This document shows, piece after piece, positions 53,649-62,937 of a stretch of DNA of 64,000 nucleotides. The position numbers were made by a program, and so were the translations under genes. This DNA is from Streptomyces fuscichromogenes (GTDB lineage Bacteria > Actinomycetota > Actinomycetes > Streptomycetales > Streptomycetaceae), in contig NZ_BMML01000003.1 in the NCBI RefSeq assembly GCF_014645815.1, positions 248,001 to 312,000 of the forward strand, written 5' to 3'. Below the pieces are notes generated by a model. The model ran no database searches. It saw only the letters and a program-made list of their open reading frames with translations, and was not told the DNA's origin. Every line of letters begins with the position of its first letter. Within the stretch, counting starts at the first letter, position 1.

Positions 53649-54582
53649 ATGTCCTTTCCCGAGCTTCCTCAGCCGGCGCCCGGTGAGGTGCTGTTGGTGA
53701 GCACGTGCTACGAGGACGGCAGGGCCCTGTGGGGCGGGCTCCTCGACGGGATCGGGGCCCGCCGGGAAGACGACGGGCTCGTCCTCGGCGACCGGGGGGG
53801 GGGCGCGGCTGCGTCTGGTCGAGGACAGCGGATGGCACTACCTGCACGGGGGAAACATCCCGGCGCTTGTTCCCGACGGCGGTCCCGTGCCGCCGGTCGT
53901 CGTCCTGGCGGACATCCCGGTGGTGTACGGCGGGGACGGGCCGCTGCTGGTGGACCTGGCGGAGACCCCCGGGCGCGGCGTACGGGTCCCGTCGGCCCGG
54001 CTCGGCGAGATCCTCGCCGAGTTGCTGAGCGGTGCCCTCGCCTTCGACGACCTGGTGCGCGGCATGGACCGGTACGGGATGTACCAGGGCGATGGCGGCC
54101 GCCCGGCGTTTCCCACGCCGACGTCGGCGCCGTCGCCGTCGCACCGGTCCCTCCCGTCACTGCCCGCCACCTCCGCGGCCCTGCTGGTCCGCACCTGCTT
54201 CGACGACGAGGCGGGCTGGCAAGCCCTGCTCGGCGAACTGGGCGGGACGGACGCGGGCGGCTGGGTCGGCGCGGACCCGGACCCGGACGAGATCGACGAG
54301 GATCACTGTCCGTTGACGGCGCTGGTCGTCGACGACCCTGTCTTCGTAGACCTCCAGCCGGGCCAGGTCCCGGCGCTCGTCCCGCCCGAGGAGCACACCA
54401 CGCTGGTCGCGCTCGCCGACGCCCGGACCTTCGCCGCGCCCGGACGACCGCTGACCGTCGTCGACCTGTACGACAGCCCGGGGCAGCAGGCCGTCCTGCC
54501 CTGCGGCGAGGTCGGATCGATGACGTGCAACCTGGAGATCGCCAACATGGACTTCCGCGACTTCGTCGCCGAGGACCGATGA
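53649..54582 (+). pseudogene. Two-domain DUF6924-type protein, frameshifted at a G10 run
   Basis: Starting at 53649 with GGAGAG upstream, the frame reads MSFPELPQPAPGEVLLVSTC and continues to LGDRGG, then meets ten consecutive Gs at 53794-53803. After the run, coding continues in the +1 frame (ARLRLVEDSGWHYLHGGNIP) to a stop at 54582. Removing one G joins the halves into a 310-residue protein. Both halves resemble the DUF6924 group: VDLYDSPGQQAVLP and CNLEIANMDFRDFVAED close the second copy, VVYGGDGPLLVDLAE the first. It may be an assembly error, a slippery site or real inactivation. Confidence 0.72.
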
Positions 54583-54760
54583 TCCAGCGGGCATGGTGCG
54601 TTGCGCGAGGGACACGGCCGAGGCCACCTTTCACGCCGTACCGGTGTCAGCCGACTTCGCCGTGGGTCCCGTATCCGCTTGAGAGGTTACTGAGAAGTTC
54701 CTGTGCGACGCTGGCGCGCCTTCGCACCGTTTCCTGGCCAACTCTTTCAAGGATCTGTTG

Positions 54761-55282
54761 ATGACCCTGATAAACGGCTTGCCCGCACACATCCTGCTCG
54801 TGCACCTCGTCGTGGTACTCGTCCCCTTGACCGCGCTGGCGCTCGTGGCCGCAGCGGTCTCACGTCGAGCGGCCCGACGTATGGGCGCGGTGCTGCCGGT
54901 GCTGGCGCTGGTCACACTGGTCAGCGTGCCGCTCACCACGCAGGCCGGTGAGTGGCTGGAGCGGCACGTCACGGACGACGCCCTGGTGCAGCGGCATGCC
55001 GAACTCGGCGACGGCCTGCTCCCGTGGGCCCTGGGCCTGTTCGCTCTGGCAGCCCTGATCTGGTGGACCGGCCGCTCCGCCACGAAAGCGGATTCCGCCC
55101 CGGTTCCCGCGGACGGCGCCTTCTGGTCCGCTGCGCCGGTGCGCGTGGCAGCGATGGTCCTCTCGCTCGTGGTGGCGGCCGGCGCGGTGGTGGACGTCTA
55201 CCGCATCGGCGACTCGGGCGCGAAGGCGGCATGGCACGACGGCTTCTCCCAAGCGGCCTCGAACGGCGGCACGGATCACTGA
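54761..55282 (+). CDS. DUF2231-like membrane protein
   Basis: The 173-residue protein has four hydrophobic helices. It begins MTLINGLPAHILLVHLVVVLVP, whose PAHxLLVH pattern is the DUF2231 hallmark, and has QAGEWLERHVTDDALVQRHAELGDGLLPW between helices 2 and 3. AAGGATC is seven bases before the ATG. The His residues could bind heme or metal, but the family's role is unknown. Confidence 0.83.
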   Translation: MTLINGLPAHILLVHLVVVLVPLTALALVAAAVSRRAARRMGAVLPVLALVTLVSVPLTTQAGEWLERHVTDDALVQRHAELGDGLLPWALGLFALAALIWWTGRSATKADSAPVPADGAFWSAAPVRVAAMVLSLVVAAGAVVDVYRIGDSGAKAAWHDGFSQAASNGGTDH

Positions 55283-56025
55283 CGGATCCTGACATGGCAA
55301 CCGTCCGGGCCGGACGCGCAACGGCCCTCGTAGCGGCTTGCCCTTCCCCACCGGGAATCAGCCTTCGGACGGCGTCCGACCGCACGAAGCGGTGCGCGGG
55401 TTTCCACGCGCCCCGGTCGTGCCGCTTGGCACCTGGCCTCTCGAACGCCTGTGGTGTGCGGCCGACCCGCGGTGATCCTCGGCGATGAGACGTTTCCGTC
55501 CCTTTGCCGAGCCACAGAGCTCGTAGCACGATCTCGTTGAGATGCCCTGACCAGGCGTGACCGGTGTGACGGTTCGGCCGTCCGGGAGGGTGCGGGAACT
55601 CGGGCGTCGGCGGCCGGGCCGGTCATGCCGGCCGCGGCGCTGCTACGAGCTCTGCGGGCTGCTTCTGCCGGCCTTGTGGCCGGCTCGCCACTGGCGGCGT
55701 AGCTGTGCCGCCTTGTGCTCGAAGTCAGGACCTCGTCCTGCCACCTGGCTCCACGAGCGGTCCCACTGCCGCCGGAGACTGCCGTCCCGAAGGCCAGGAC
55801 GCTCAGCACCAGGGGAACAGAGCCGAGCATGCCCCAAGTGTCAACGGCCGCACCGACCCGGTGACCGACAACGAGAGCAGCGCAGTACGGACTTACGGCA
55901 AGCCCCCCACACACCGAGGACCACGGCACACCCCAGAACAGCCTGCCGTTGCCTACGGGTGTACCGAAGAACGTCCCAGCTCATGGTGGCCTTTCACGCG
56001 GCGCTCAAGCAGCGGTTGCGGCAGG
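55283..56025. other. 743-bp gap, mostly non-coding, possible small degraded gene
   Basis: A 15-bp palindrome (CGTCCGGGCCGGACG, 55302-55316) follows the DUF2231 stop and may help termination. On the minus strand, one frame between about 55929 and 55700 reads a hydrophobic segment (GMLGSVPLVLSVLAFGTAV), and another (about 55837-55643) reads RRQWDRSWSQVAGRG and ends in a Ser-rich tail. Joined by a frameshift these could be one small membrane protein. I cannot name it, and the rest shows nothing. Confidence 0.3.
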
Positions 56026-56736
56026 TCAGATTAGGCGGGGCTGTTCCTCGAGAAGCTGAAGCGCCTCGGTCAGCGCGTCGGGTCGTTCGGCCACGGGCAG
56101 GGGATCGACCAGGCGGATCTGGCACCCCAGCGCGGCGGCACCGATGTCCGTGACCCGGTCGTCTCCCACCATGAGGGTGTTGGCGGGCGCCACCCCGAGC
56201 CTGTCGCACGCCATCTGGAAGATCCGGGGATCGGGCTTCTCCACCTCGCACTCGAAGGAGAGGAAGTAGGCATCGACAAGGTCGTCGACCCCGTGGTCGC
56301 GGAAGACCGGGCGCATGTCCCAGCCGATGTTGCTGACGACGGCGATCGGGACGCCTCGCTCGTGCAGGGCGCGCAGGGTTGCCTCCGTGTCGGGATACGG
56401 CTGCCAGGCCTCGGACACCTGTGAACGGTCGTAGAGGGCTGCGGCCAGGTCGGCCGACGGCAGCCGCGCCTCCTGAGCGAGGGCCGTGAAGGCGGCCCGG
56501 TGTCGTTCGGCGGTCAGATCGCGCCCCCGCCACAGATCCTCCAGATGAGTGGGCACTCGACGCGGAGGCACCCCTCCCGGCTGAGCCCCGAACTCCTCCA
56601 ACCGGGCAGTGCACGCGTCGAGTTCACTTACGGGCACGGCCAGACCGGCATCCGCTACGACCGCGCGCAGCCACTGCGCGGTCGATTCGATCCGGAAGAG
56701 GGTCCCGGAGAAGTCGAACATCACACCCTTGACCAT
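56026..56736 (-). CDS. HAD-superfamily hydrolase
   Basis: The 236-residue protein has HAD motif 1 as VMFDFSGTLF, with the second Asp replaced by Ser, motif 2 as IAVVSNIGWD, and motif 3/4 as EKPDPRIF and MVGDDRVTDIGAA. The cap is of the C1 alpha-helical type. The D-x-S rather than D-x-D form at motif 1 removes the usual acid/base Asp, a change seen in some haloacid dehalogenases and in non-phosphatase members. Substrate unknown. Confidence 0.87.
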   Translation of the reverse strand: MVKGVMFDFSGTLFRIESTAQWLRAVVADAGLAVPVSELDACTARLEEFGAQPGGVPPRRVPTHLEDLWRGRDLTAERHRAAFTALAQEARLPSADLAAALYDRSQVSEAWQPYPDTEATLRALHERGVPIAVVSNIGWDMRPVFRDHGVDDLVDAYFLSFECEVEKPDPRIFQMACDRLGVAPANTLMVGDDRVTDIGAAALGCQIRLVDPLPVAERPDALTEALQLLEEQPRLI

Positions 56737-56978
56737 GCCTTCGATCCTGGCCGCGCCCGCCGCCGGCCCGCAAGCTCTTTCGATCGTCACGCTTCGAAGT
56801 ATCCAGCGACGTCGCGTGCAGGAACGGGCGCTGGTGACGAGATGTGTGAGGCGCTGGTTCCGGTGGAAACACCTGAAGTCCAGCGGGGGATACCTCAGGC
56901 GCGGCTGCCGCAACACGAGTGGTTGCCTGCCGACGGCGGATCGAAGAACCCCACACCGCGGCCGACCGCCCCGGCCGA

Positions 56979-57185
56979 CCGCACACCCTCCGCTCTGCCC
57001 GCCAGACCCTGAACCGGACCTCGCCCAGGCCTCGGACGCCCTGGGAAGCCGACCGGTGGACCTGGCTGGTCATCGCCGCCCGCACCCGCCGGCCCGGCTC
57101 GGACCCGGTCGTGTCCGCCGACGATTTCGTCGCGTTCAAGCAGCGGTGGGAACACCGGCCGACACAGCACAAGGGGCGGCCTCTG
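56979..57185 (+). pseudogene. C-terminal scrap of a transposase
   Basis: The first part, LRSARQTLNRTSPRPRTPWE followed by ADRWTWLVIAARTR, matches the late region of IS transposases common in streptomycetes (family form KQTLGWT...AADRWTWLIIAAHTQ). After about 57096 the similarity continues in another frame as PGRVRRRFRRVQAAVGTPAD, the family's RRGFRN-type tail. Only about 70 codons remain, with at least one frameshift and no terminal repeats. The rest of 56737-57220 has no gene. Confidence 0.5.
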
Positions 57186-57220
57186 GCTGCCGGTCGCAGG
57201 GTGGCTCGCGGTTCGGCTCT

Positions 57221-58195
57221 TCAGGTGAGGGGCTTCGGTGTCGGCTCTCCGTCACCCGGTCGTGCGAACCTGGCCGTCAGGGCGGCAAGTTCCACGCGCG
57301 ACCTGACCTCCAGCTTCTGGAAGACGTGGCGCAGGTGGTAATCCACCGTGTGGGGCGAGAGGGAGAGCAGCGCCGCGGCCTCCCGGTTGGTCAGTCCCCT
57401 GGCGATGTGTTCGGCGACTCGGCGCTCCGACGCCGTGAGCGTCGCCCATCTGCGGGCGGCCGTCGCGTCTTCTGGCGACGGGGGCTCGGCCATGTGCAGC
57501 CAGACGACGGCACCCACCAGGATCTTGCCGTCCCAGATCGCCTGACAGTGGTCCGCGCGTGCGCCGGAGGGCAGCACGACATAGGAGCCTGTGTGCTCGG
57601 ACCGCTCGGTCAGTTCCCGGCTCGCCCACTCCCACAACGCGGCCCGGTCCACGGATCGGAGAATCCCGGCGGCGGCCGAGTTGAAGAACATCGTCCTGGA
57701 GTCGACGGCGGCGATCGGGCCCTTGATCTCGCGTCGTGCCCGCAGGAAATGCTCGTGCAGGAGTCGGGAGGCGCTACCGGTCTTCTGGAGCGGGCGCTGT
57801 CGTGTCTCGTGGACCAGTGGTCCGACAAGCGCGGGCATCTCGGGTTGATACGTCTCCTTCCTGCGGTTCGGGTCGCCGGTGCCGAGGAGCTGTTCGCCGG
57901 CGGGGTCGGTGACGGCACCTGGGGCGCGGGCCATGGCTGTCCGACCGCCGTCGAAGTGCTGCGTTGCGCGCACCACCGACGCACCACGCTCGACAGTCGG
58001 GGATCCGACGGCGTTCGCCCCGGTCAGGAGAAGCGCGACCTGCGCCTCCGGCGAGTCCTCCCTCCCATGGGCCCGCACGGGACCCGCAGCCGACCGGAGT
58101 CGGCAGCCGACGCCGACGTCCGGGTCGTCCTCCACCCTGGTCAGAAGATGCTTCATTCGCATGGCTGGCCTCTCTCCACCGGGCAGGGCAGGCAC
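57221..58195 (-). CDS. LuxR-type regulator with doubtful N-terminus
   Basis: The frame has 324 codons. From about residue 120 it is clearly coding: LLHEHFLRARREIKGPIAAV and MFFNSAAAGILRSVDRAALW, as in GAF/PAS-LuxR regulators of streptomycetes. The C-terminal helix-turn-helix follows, LTASERRVAEHIARGLTNRE then LSPHTVDYHLRHVFQKLEV. Residues 1-115 resemble nothing I know and lack the GAF domain expected upstream, so the 5' part is probably degraded or frameshifted. It lies between a transposase scrap and a SARP regulator. Confidence 0.6.
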   Translation of the reverse strand: MPALPGGERPAMRMKHLLTRVEDDPDVGVGCRLRSAAGPVRAHGREDSPEAQVALLLTGANAVGSPTVERGASVVRATQHFDGGRTAMARAPGAVTDPAGEQLLGTGDPNRRKETYQPEMPALVGPLVHETRQRPLQKTGSASRLLHEHFLRARREIKGPIAAVDSRTMFFNSAAAGILRSVDRAALWEWASRELTERSEHTGSYVVLPSGARADHCQAIWDGKILVGAVVWLHMAEPPSPEDATAARRWATLTASERRVAEHIARGLTNREAAALLSLSPHTVDYHLRHVFQKLEVRSRVELAALTARFARPGDGEPTPKPLT

Positions 58196-58457
58196 GGTTC
58201 CCCCACAGGATTCAAACGGTCAGTTCTCTGTGCACTGCGAGCTGAGTCAGGTGGCCTCCACCGCGGTGGCTCCTGATCAGCCGGTGTGCTCTCCTTCGGC
58301 GTTCCGGGCCGCTCGGGGAAGGCTGAGTGCTGTCCGGTGACGGTACGGGGGTGGGGGTGTGCAAAGCGTGCCAAGAAGGTGACCACCCGCCAGGCGAGCG
58401 TTCACGACTGTGGCGGACCGGCGGAGTACGGTTGCCGAGCCCCGCGTACGTGTGGTC

Positions 58458-61421
58458 TCAACCGCGGATTGACGACGAGGTGCCGAGCCGGGTGCCGGCA
58501 GGGCGCCGGAGCTTGTCGCGTACGTGCTCGGCGTCCGGGTGCTCGATGGTCTCCAGGATCTCCAACGCCTGCCGCCAGGCGCCCGCCGCCCGCTCCGGGG
58601 CGCCGTCGGCCTCCCACGCGTCACCGATGTGCACGAGGGTGTCCGCTTCCAGGTAGTCGTCGTGGATCTCGCGGTACGCCGCCAACGCGTGTTCGTAGCA
58701 GGTGAGGGCCTGCTGATACCGGCCGAGGTGATGGTGGGCGTAGCCGAGGCTGTCCCAGGCGGCGGCCTCCCCGTTGCGGTCGCCGAGTTGCTGGTTCATG
58801 GTGATCGCCCGTTGGCAGTCGGCCAGGGCCTCCTCGTACGCGCCGAGCAGAATGTGGGTCCAGCCGACCTCGTTGAAGATGCCTGCCTGTCCGCTGCGAT
58901 GACCGGCCGCCGCGTACAGCGCGTGCGCCTCGCGGTAGTGGTCGAGTGCCTCGTGGTGACGGCCTTGGCGGTTGGCCTGGAAGGCCAGGTAGCGGTGGAC
59001 GCGCCCCTGGCCGGGCGCGTCGCCGATGGCGGCGAACAGTTCCAGCGCGGTGGACAGGTGCTCGCGTGCCTCGGCGGGGCGCTCCAGGCGCCCGTTCACG
59101 AAGCCCAGGGCCCGGTGCGCGTGGGCGCGTCCCGAGAGGTCGCCCAGTTCCTCGGCCGCGTGCAACGCCGCTTCCTGAACGACTAGTTGGTCCTGCCACC
59201 GGCCGTGCCGGTCCAGGAAGAGCTCCAGTGTCGCGGCGAGCTGCCAGCAGTGGGTGCCCAAGCCGGTACGGGCCGTCTCCTGCACCGCCGCGAGGAGGAC
59301 CGGACGCTCGGCGTTCAGCCAACTTGCCGCCTTTTCCCTGACTTTGAACGTCACCGGACCGGCCCCGGTGACGACCCGCGGGGACAGGGTGAGACGTTCC
59401 CGGTGGGGTGCGAGCAGGCTGTCGGCCCGGTGAGCGGTGTGCAGGAGGTGGTCGAGCAGCCGGTGCCGTGCGGCGTCCCGCTCCTCGGGAGTGTCGTGTG
59501 ACTCGGCCAGTTCCGCGCCGTAGATCCGCAGCAGTTCGTGTGAACCGAAGCGCCCCGGGGACCGCTGGGTGAGCAGATGCGCGCCGACCAGTTCGGCGAG
59601 CAGCGGGCGGGTGTCCTTGAGAGGCAGGCCCAGCAGCACGGCCGCGGTCGCGGTGGACGCGTCGGGTCCGGGATGGAGCGCCAGGAGGCGGAACAGTCTC
59701 GCCGCACCTGGCGTGAGAGCGTCGTAGGACCACGAGAACGCCGTGCGGGGGTCGGTGACGGGATCGTCGTGGGTGAAGGCGGCGAGGCTGCCGCGGGTCC
59801 CTCGCAGGTCCTCGGCGACGGACGAGAGGCTCCGGCCCGGATGGGCCGCGGCCCGGGCGCTGACGATGGCCAGCGTCAACGGCAGGGAGCCGCACAGTGC
59901 GACGATCTCGTCAGCGGCCGTCGGCTCCTCCGCGACCCGCTTCGTGCCGAGTCGCCTCATCAGGAACTCCCTGGACTCCGCGGCCGTCAGGAGGTCGAGC
60001 GAGAGGGGATGGGCGCCGTCCACGACGACGAGTCCGTGCAGGTGGTTGCGGCTCGTGACGACTATCAGGCATCCGGCGGAGCCCGGCAGGAGCGGGCGGA
60101 CCTGTTCGGTGTCGCGCGCGTTGTCCAGCAGCACCAGGACGCGGTGACCGGCGAGCAGAGTCCGGTAGAGGGCGGCCTGGGCGTCGAGGCCGGCCGGTAT
60201 GCGGTGCGCGGGGACGCCCAGGGCGTCGAGGAAGCCGCGGATCACCTCCGCGGGATCCGCGATCGACCCCGACGGGTCGAAGCCGCGCAGGTCGGCATAG
60301 AGCTGGCCGTCGGGGAAGCGGTCGGCGATCTGGTGGGCCCAGTGCACGGCCAGGCTGGTCTTCCCGATGCCGGCCATGCCGCCGATCGCGCTGATCACCA
60401 CGGTGTGCGGCCGATCGTCCGGCGGTGACAGGAGTGCGTGCACGCGCCTCAGTTCGGCGTGGCGGCCGGTGAACATACGCAGGTCGGGCGGGAGTTGCGC
60501 GGGACGGACCCGGGTCGAGTCGCCTGCCGGAGCCGTCCTCTCGGTGGCATCCTCCGGTACGGAGGCGCCGCCGTACGGCAGTTGGAGGGCGTTGTAGTCC
60601 GTATCGACGTGGGGACCGGTCTGCGGACTGCTTTCGTTCTCCGGTCGGTCCGGTGGCGTGGCGGCGGCGCTGCGCGGCAACTGCTGTTCGGCGGACTGAA
60701 GTTCCGGGCCCGGGTCCAGACCCAGCTCGTCGACGAGTCGCGTACTGACGTCCCGGTAGGCGTTCCGCGCCTCGGCCCGGTGTCCGGTCACCGCGAGCGC
60801 TGTGACGAGACTCGCGTGCAGCACCTCGTCCAAGGGGTGGGCCGCGGCCGTCTGCCGGAGGATCGGCAGCATCTGCCCGGCGAGTGCCGGTCCGGCTTCG
60901 AGGGCCACCGCGGCGGCTTCCTTCACCGCGGCCGGATACTCCCGGTCCACCGACGCGAAGACGGGGTGTGCGCGCACTTCCGGCGCGATCCCCGACGCCG
61001 TGGGTCCGCGCCACAGGGTGAGTGCCTCGATCAGTGCTGCGGCCGCTCGGGCCGGGTCGCCCAGATCCCGGGCCGCACTCGCCTCGTCCCGCAGGGAACG
61101 GAACCGCTGGAGGTCGAGCTCCCCTGCGCGGAGTCTCAGGCGGTAGCCTCCGGAACCACGGACGAGGCGGCTCGACGTGGTCTGTCCCGACGGATCCGTG
61201 TCCAACAGCTTTCGCAGAGCGCCCACATGACGGTGCACCACATTGACGGAGCCGGCCGGTGCGTTCTCGCCCCAGAGCACGTCGACGATCTCGTGGACCG
61301 GAACGGGTTCCCCCACCCGCGCCAGGAGCAGGGCCAGCAGGGCGCGTCGCTTGGGCGGGCCCGTCTTCAGCTCCGTCTCGCCTCGCCAGACTCTGACGGG
61401 CCCCAATACTGTGAAACGCAC
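58458..61421 (-). CDS. AfsR-like SARP-NB-ARC-TPR regulator
   Basis: From the GTG at 61421 the product is 987 residues. It starts VRFTVLGPVRVWRG with an OmpR-type winged helix (to about 95), a BTAD domain (about 100-250), an NB-ARC ATPase with GGMAGIGKTSLA near 350, VLVLLDNARD and VTSRNHLHGLVVV, and TPRs from about 690 to 970. The frame is open 30 bp further upstream. TAGAAT lies seven bases before this GTG with no ribosome-binding site, suggesting a leaderless transcript. Such proteins activate secondary-metabolite genes. It is divergent from the M28 peptidase. Confidence 0.9.
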   Translation of the reverse strand: MRFTVLGPVRVWRGETELKTGPPKRRALLALLLARVGEPVPVHEIVDVLWGENAPAGSVNVVHRHVGALRKLLDTDPSGQTTSSRLVRGSGGYRLRLRAGELDLQRFRSLRDEASAARDLGDPARAAAALIEALTLWRGPTASGIAPEVRAHPVFASVDREYPAAVKEAAAVALEAGPALAGQMLPILRQTAAAHPLDEVLHASLVTALAVTGHRAEARNAYRDVSTRLVDELGLDPGPELQSAEQQLPRSAAATPPDRPENESSPQTGPHVDTDYNALQLPYGGASVPEDATERTAPAGDSTRVRPAQLPPDLRMFTGRHAELRRVHALLSPPDDRPHTVVISAIGGMAGIGKTSLAVHWAHQIADRFPDGQLYADLRGFDPSGSIADPAEVIRGFLDALGVPAHRIPAGLDAQAALYRTLLAGHRVLVLLDNARDTEQVRPLLPGSAGCLIVVTSRNHLHGLVVVDGAHPLSLDLLTAAESREFLMRRLGTKRVAEEPTAADEIVALCGSLPLTLAIVSARAAAHPGRSLSSVAEDLRGTRGSLAAFTHDDPVTDPRTAFSWSYDALTPGAARLFRLLALHPGPDASTATAAVLLGLPLKDTRPLLAELVGAHLLTQRSPGRFGSHELLRIYGAELAESHDTPEERDAARHRLLDHLLHTAHRADSLLAPHRERLTLSPRVVTGAGPVTFKVREKAASWLNAERPVLLAAVQETARTGLGTHCWQLAATLELFLDRHGRWQDQLVVQEAALHAAEELGDLSGRAHAHRALGFVNGRLERPAEAREHLSTALELFAAIGDAPGQGRVHRYLAFQANRQGRHHEALDHYREAHALYAAAGHRSGQAGIFNEVGWTHILLGAYEEALADCQRAITMNQQLGDRNGEAAAWDSLGYAHHHLGRYQQALTCYEHALAAYREIHDDYLEADTLVHIGDAWEADGAPERAAGAWRQALEILETIEHPDAEHVRDKLRRPAGTRLGTSSSIRG

Positions 61422-61430
61422 GGTTCGGAT

Positions 61431-61436
61431 TCTATG
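61431..61436 (-). promoter_or_regulatory. -10 element for a leaderless SARP transcript
   Basis: On the minus strand TAGAAT ends ten bases from the third base of the GTG start codon, with seven bases between the hexamer and the G. This places the transcription start at or next to the start codon. A matching -35 is not evident. Confidence 0.4.
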
Positions 61437-61618
61437 ACCCCGGCGGTTCACACGGGCCGACCTTGATCATTTCCGGCCTTGAGCGCTCCCGTCCTGCGAT
61501 GCTGTCGCCGATGGTCACTTCAGCCACCTCAACCGGTGATCGCCGAATGCCCACGCCGCCCCCGCCGCAGCGAGCCGGATCGAGCAGCGGCGCTCGGCAC
61601 GACGGACGGAGTCCCCGC

Positions 61619-62644
61619 ATGATCGAGTCGGCGATGCAGACACTCGCCGGGCAGGTCGACCCGGCACGGCTTCGACGCGATGTCGACGCCCTCGCGGCGT
61701 GCCCACGCAGTCGGGTGCGCACGCCGAAAGCCATGGCCGAGGCGGAGCGCCATGTGACGGGCGAGCTGACGGCCGCCGGATGGCAGGTCGAGCGAGAGCC
61801 GTTCGACCTGCGCTGGCAACCAGGTACGACCGACCGGCAAGGGCACCGGCTCCTCCCTCTCAAGCTGCGCCTGCACCGGAGGCTGACCGGCGCCAACCTG
61901 ATCGCGAGACTCCCCGGGCACCCACAGCGGCCGACGGTGCTGATCGGCGCGCACCTGGACTCCGTGGACGCAAGCCCAGGAGCCGACGACAACGCCTCCG
62001 GTGTGGCGGTCCTGCTGGAAGCCGCCCGGCTGCTCGGCGCGCTGGAAGAGCCGCCGCCCGTCACCCTCATGTGCTTCGACATGGAGGAACTGGGGCTGAT
62101 CGGCTCGCGGTACGCCGCCCGGCAGTTCACTGCCCGGCAGGAACAGGTGGCGGGCATGATCTGCCTGGAGTCGGTCGGGTACTTCGCGCCCGAGCCCGGT
62201 GGTCAGCGGCTGCCCGCGGGCTTCGGACTGGCCTTCCCCTCGGCCGCCCGCGAGGTCCGTGCGAACCGCTTCCGCGGAGACTTCACCCTCGTGGTCCACC
62301 GGCGTTCCACACAGGACGCGGCCACTCTGTGGCAGCGCGCGGCCGCGTGTGCGGGTCCGGCACTGCCCGCCCTCCCTTCGATCGCCCTCCGTGACCGACG
62401 TCCCGAAGGGCCGCTGGGTCTGCTCATCGGCCTGGCGGTGCCACCGGCGAATCACCTCGGGCGCAGCGACCACGCCTCGTTCTGGAACCGTCGGATCCCG
62501 GCCCTCATGCTGACCGGCACCGCCAACTTCCGCAATCAGCACTACCACCGCCCCACGGACACGCCGGACCTCCTCGACTACGACCGGCTGGCCGCGGTCA
62601 CCGCCGCGACCGCGGCCACCGCGCTGCACTGGCCGTGCGGGTGA
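61619..62644 (+). CDS. M28-family zinc peptidase
   Basis: From the ATG at 61619 (GGAG upstream) the product is 341 residues; the frame is open to 61463. M28 metal ligands are visible in order: VLIGAHLDSVDASPGADDNASG (split: His in AHLDS, bridging Asp in GADDNASG), CFDMEELGLIGS with the Glu pair, ICLESVGYF, and NQHYHRPTDT with the final His. This is the aminopeptidase/glutamate-carboxypeptidase-like fold. I see no signal peptide from either start, unlike most secreted M28 enzymes. It is divergent from the AfsR-like regulator. Confidence 0.88.
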   Translation: MIESAMQTLAGQVDPARLRRDVDALAACPRSRVRTPKAMAEAERHVTGELTAAGWQVEREPFDLRWQPGTTDRQGHRLLPLKLRLHRRLTGANLIARLPGHPQRPTVLIGAHLDSVDASPGADDNASGVAVLLEAARLLGALEEPPPVTLMCFDMEELGLIGSRYAARQFTARQEQVAGMICLESVGYFAPEPGGQRLPAGFGLAFPSAAREVRANRFRGDFTLVVHRRSTQDAATLWQRAAACAGPALPALPSIALRDRRPEGPLGLLIGLAVPPANHLGRSDHASFWNRRIPALMLTGTANFRNQHYHRPTDTPDLLDYDRLAAVTAATAATALHWPCG

Positions 62645-62937
62645 GCCGACGTCATGGTCATGGGCGACGTGCACCCTTTGGTCCTCCTGTACACCCGCGG
62701 CCGCCCGACCTCGACCCGGTACGACCTGCCTTCGCCCTGCGGGCCGGGGTACTGTGAGCTGGGGAAAGGTCCCTGACGGCACGGCCGGAACGCGCGTCGG
62801 CCGCGGGCGGAGAGGGCGGGGCGGGGCCTCGGGATGAGGAGATTCATGACCATGGTGCGCTACGCGTCCAGCAGGCAGAGGGCATGTCCGGGCTCCGGCT
62901 CGCGCTTCGCCGGTCACCGTGCTCGGCCGACCGCCAC
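62645..62937. other. 293-bp gap before the second SARP gene
   Basis: Nothing with a family motif is visible. ATG codons at 62834, 62846 and 62852 follow GGGATGAGGAGATTC but lead into a frame different from the SARP frame. An in-frame ATG at 62884 is a further possible start of the SARP gene. Confidence 0.35.

Noticed and set aside
55276..55929. 217-codon minus-strand frame as a real gene
   Set aside because: Only the first 50 residues look like a membrane segment; the rest is Arg/Ser-rich with no motif and no good start site. Kept only as a possible degraded gene.
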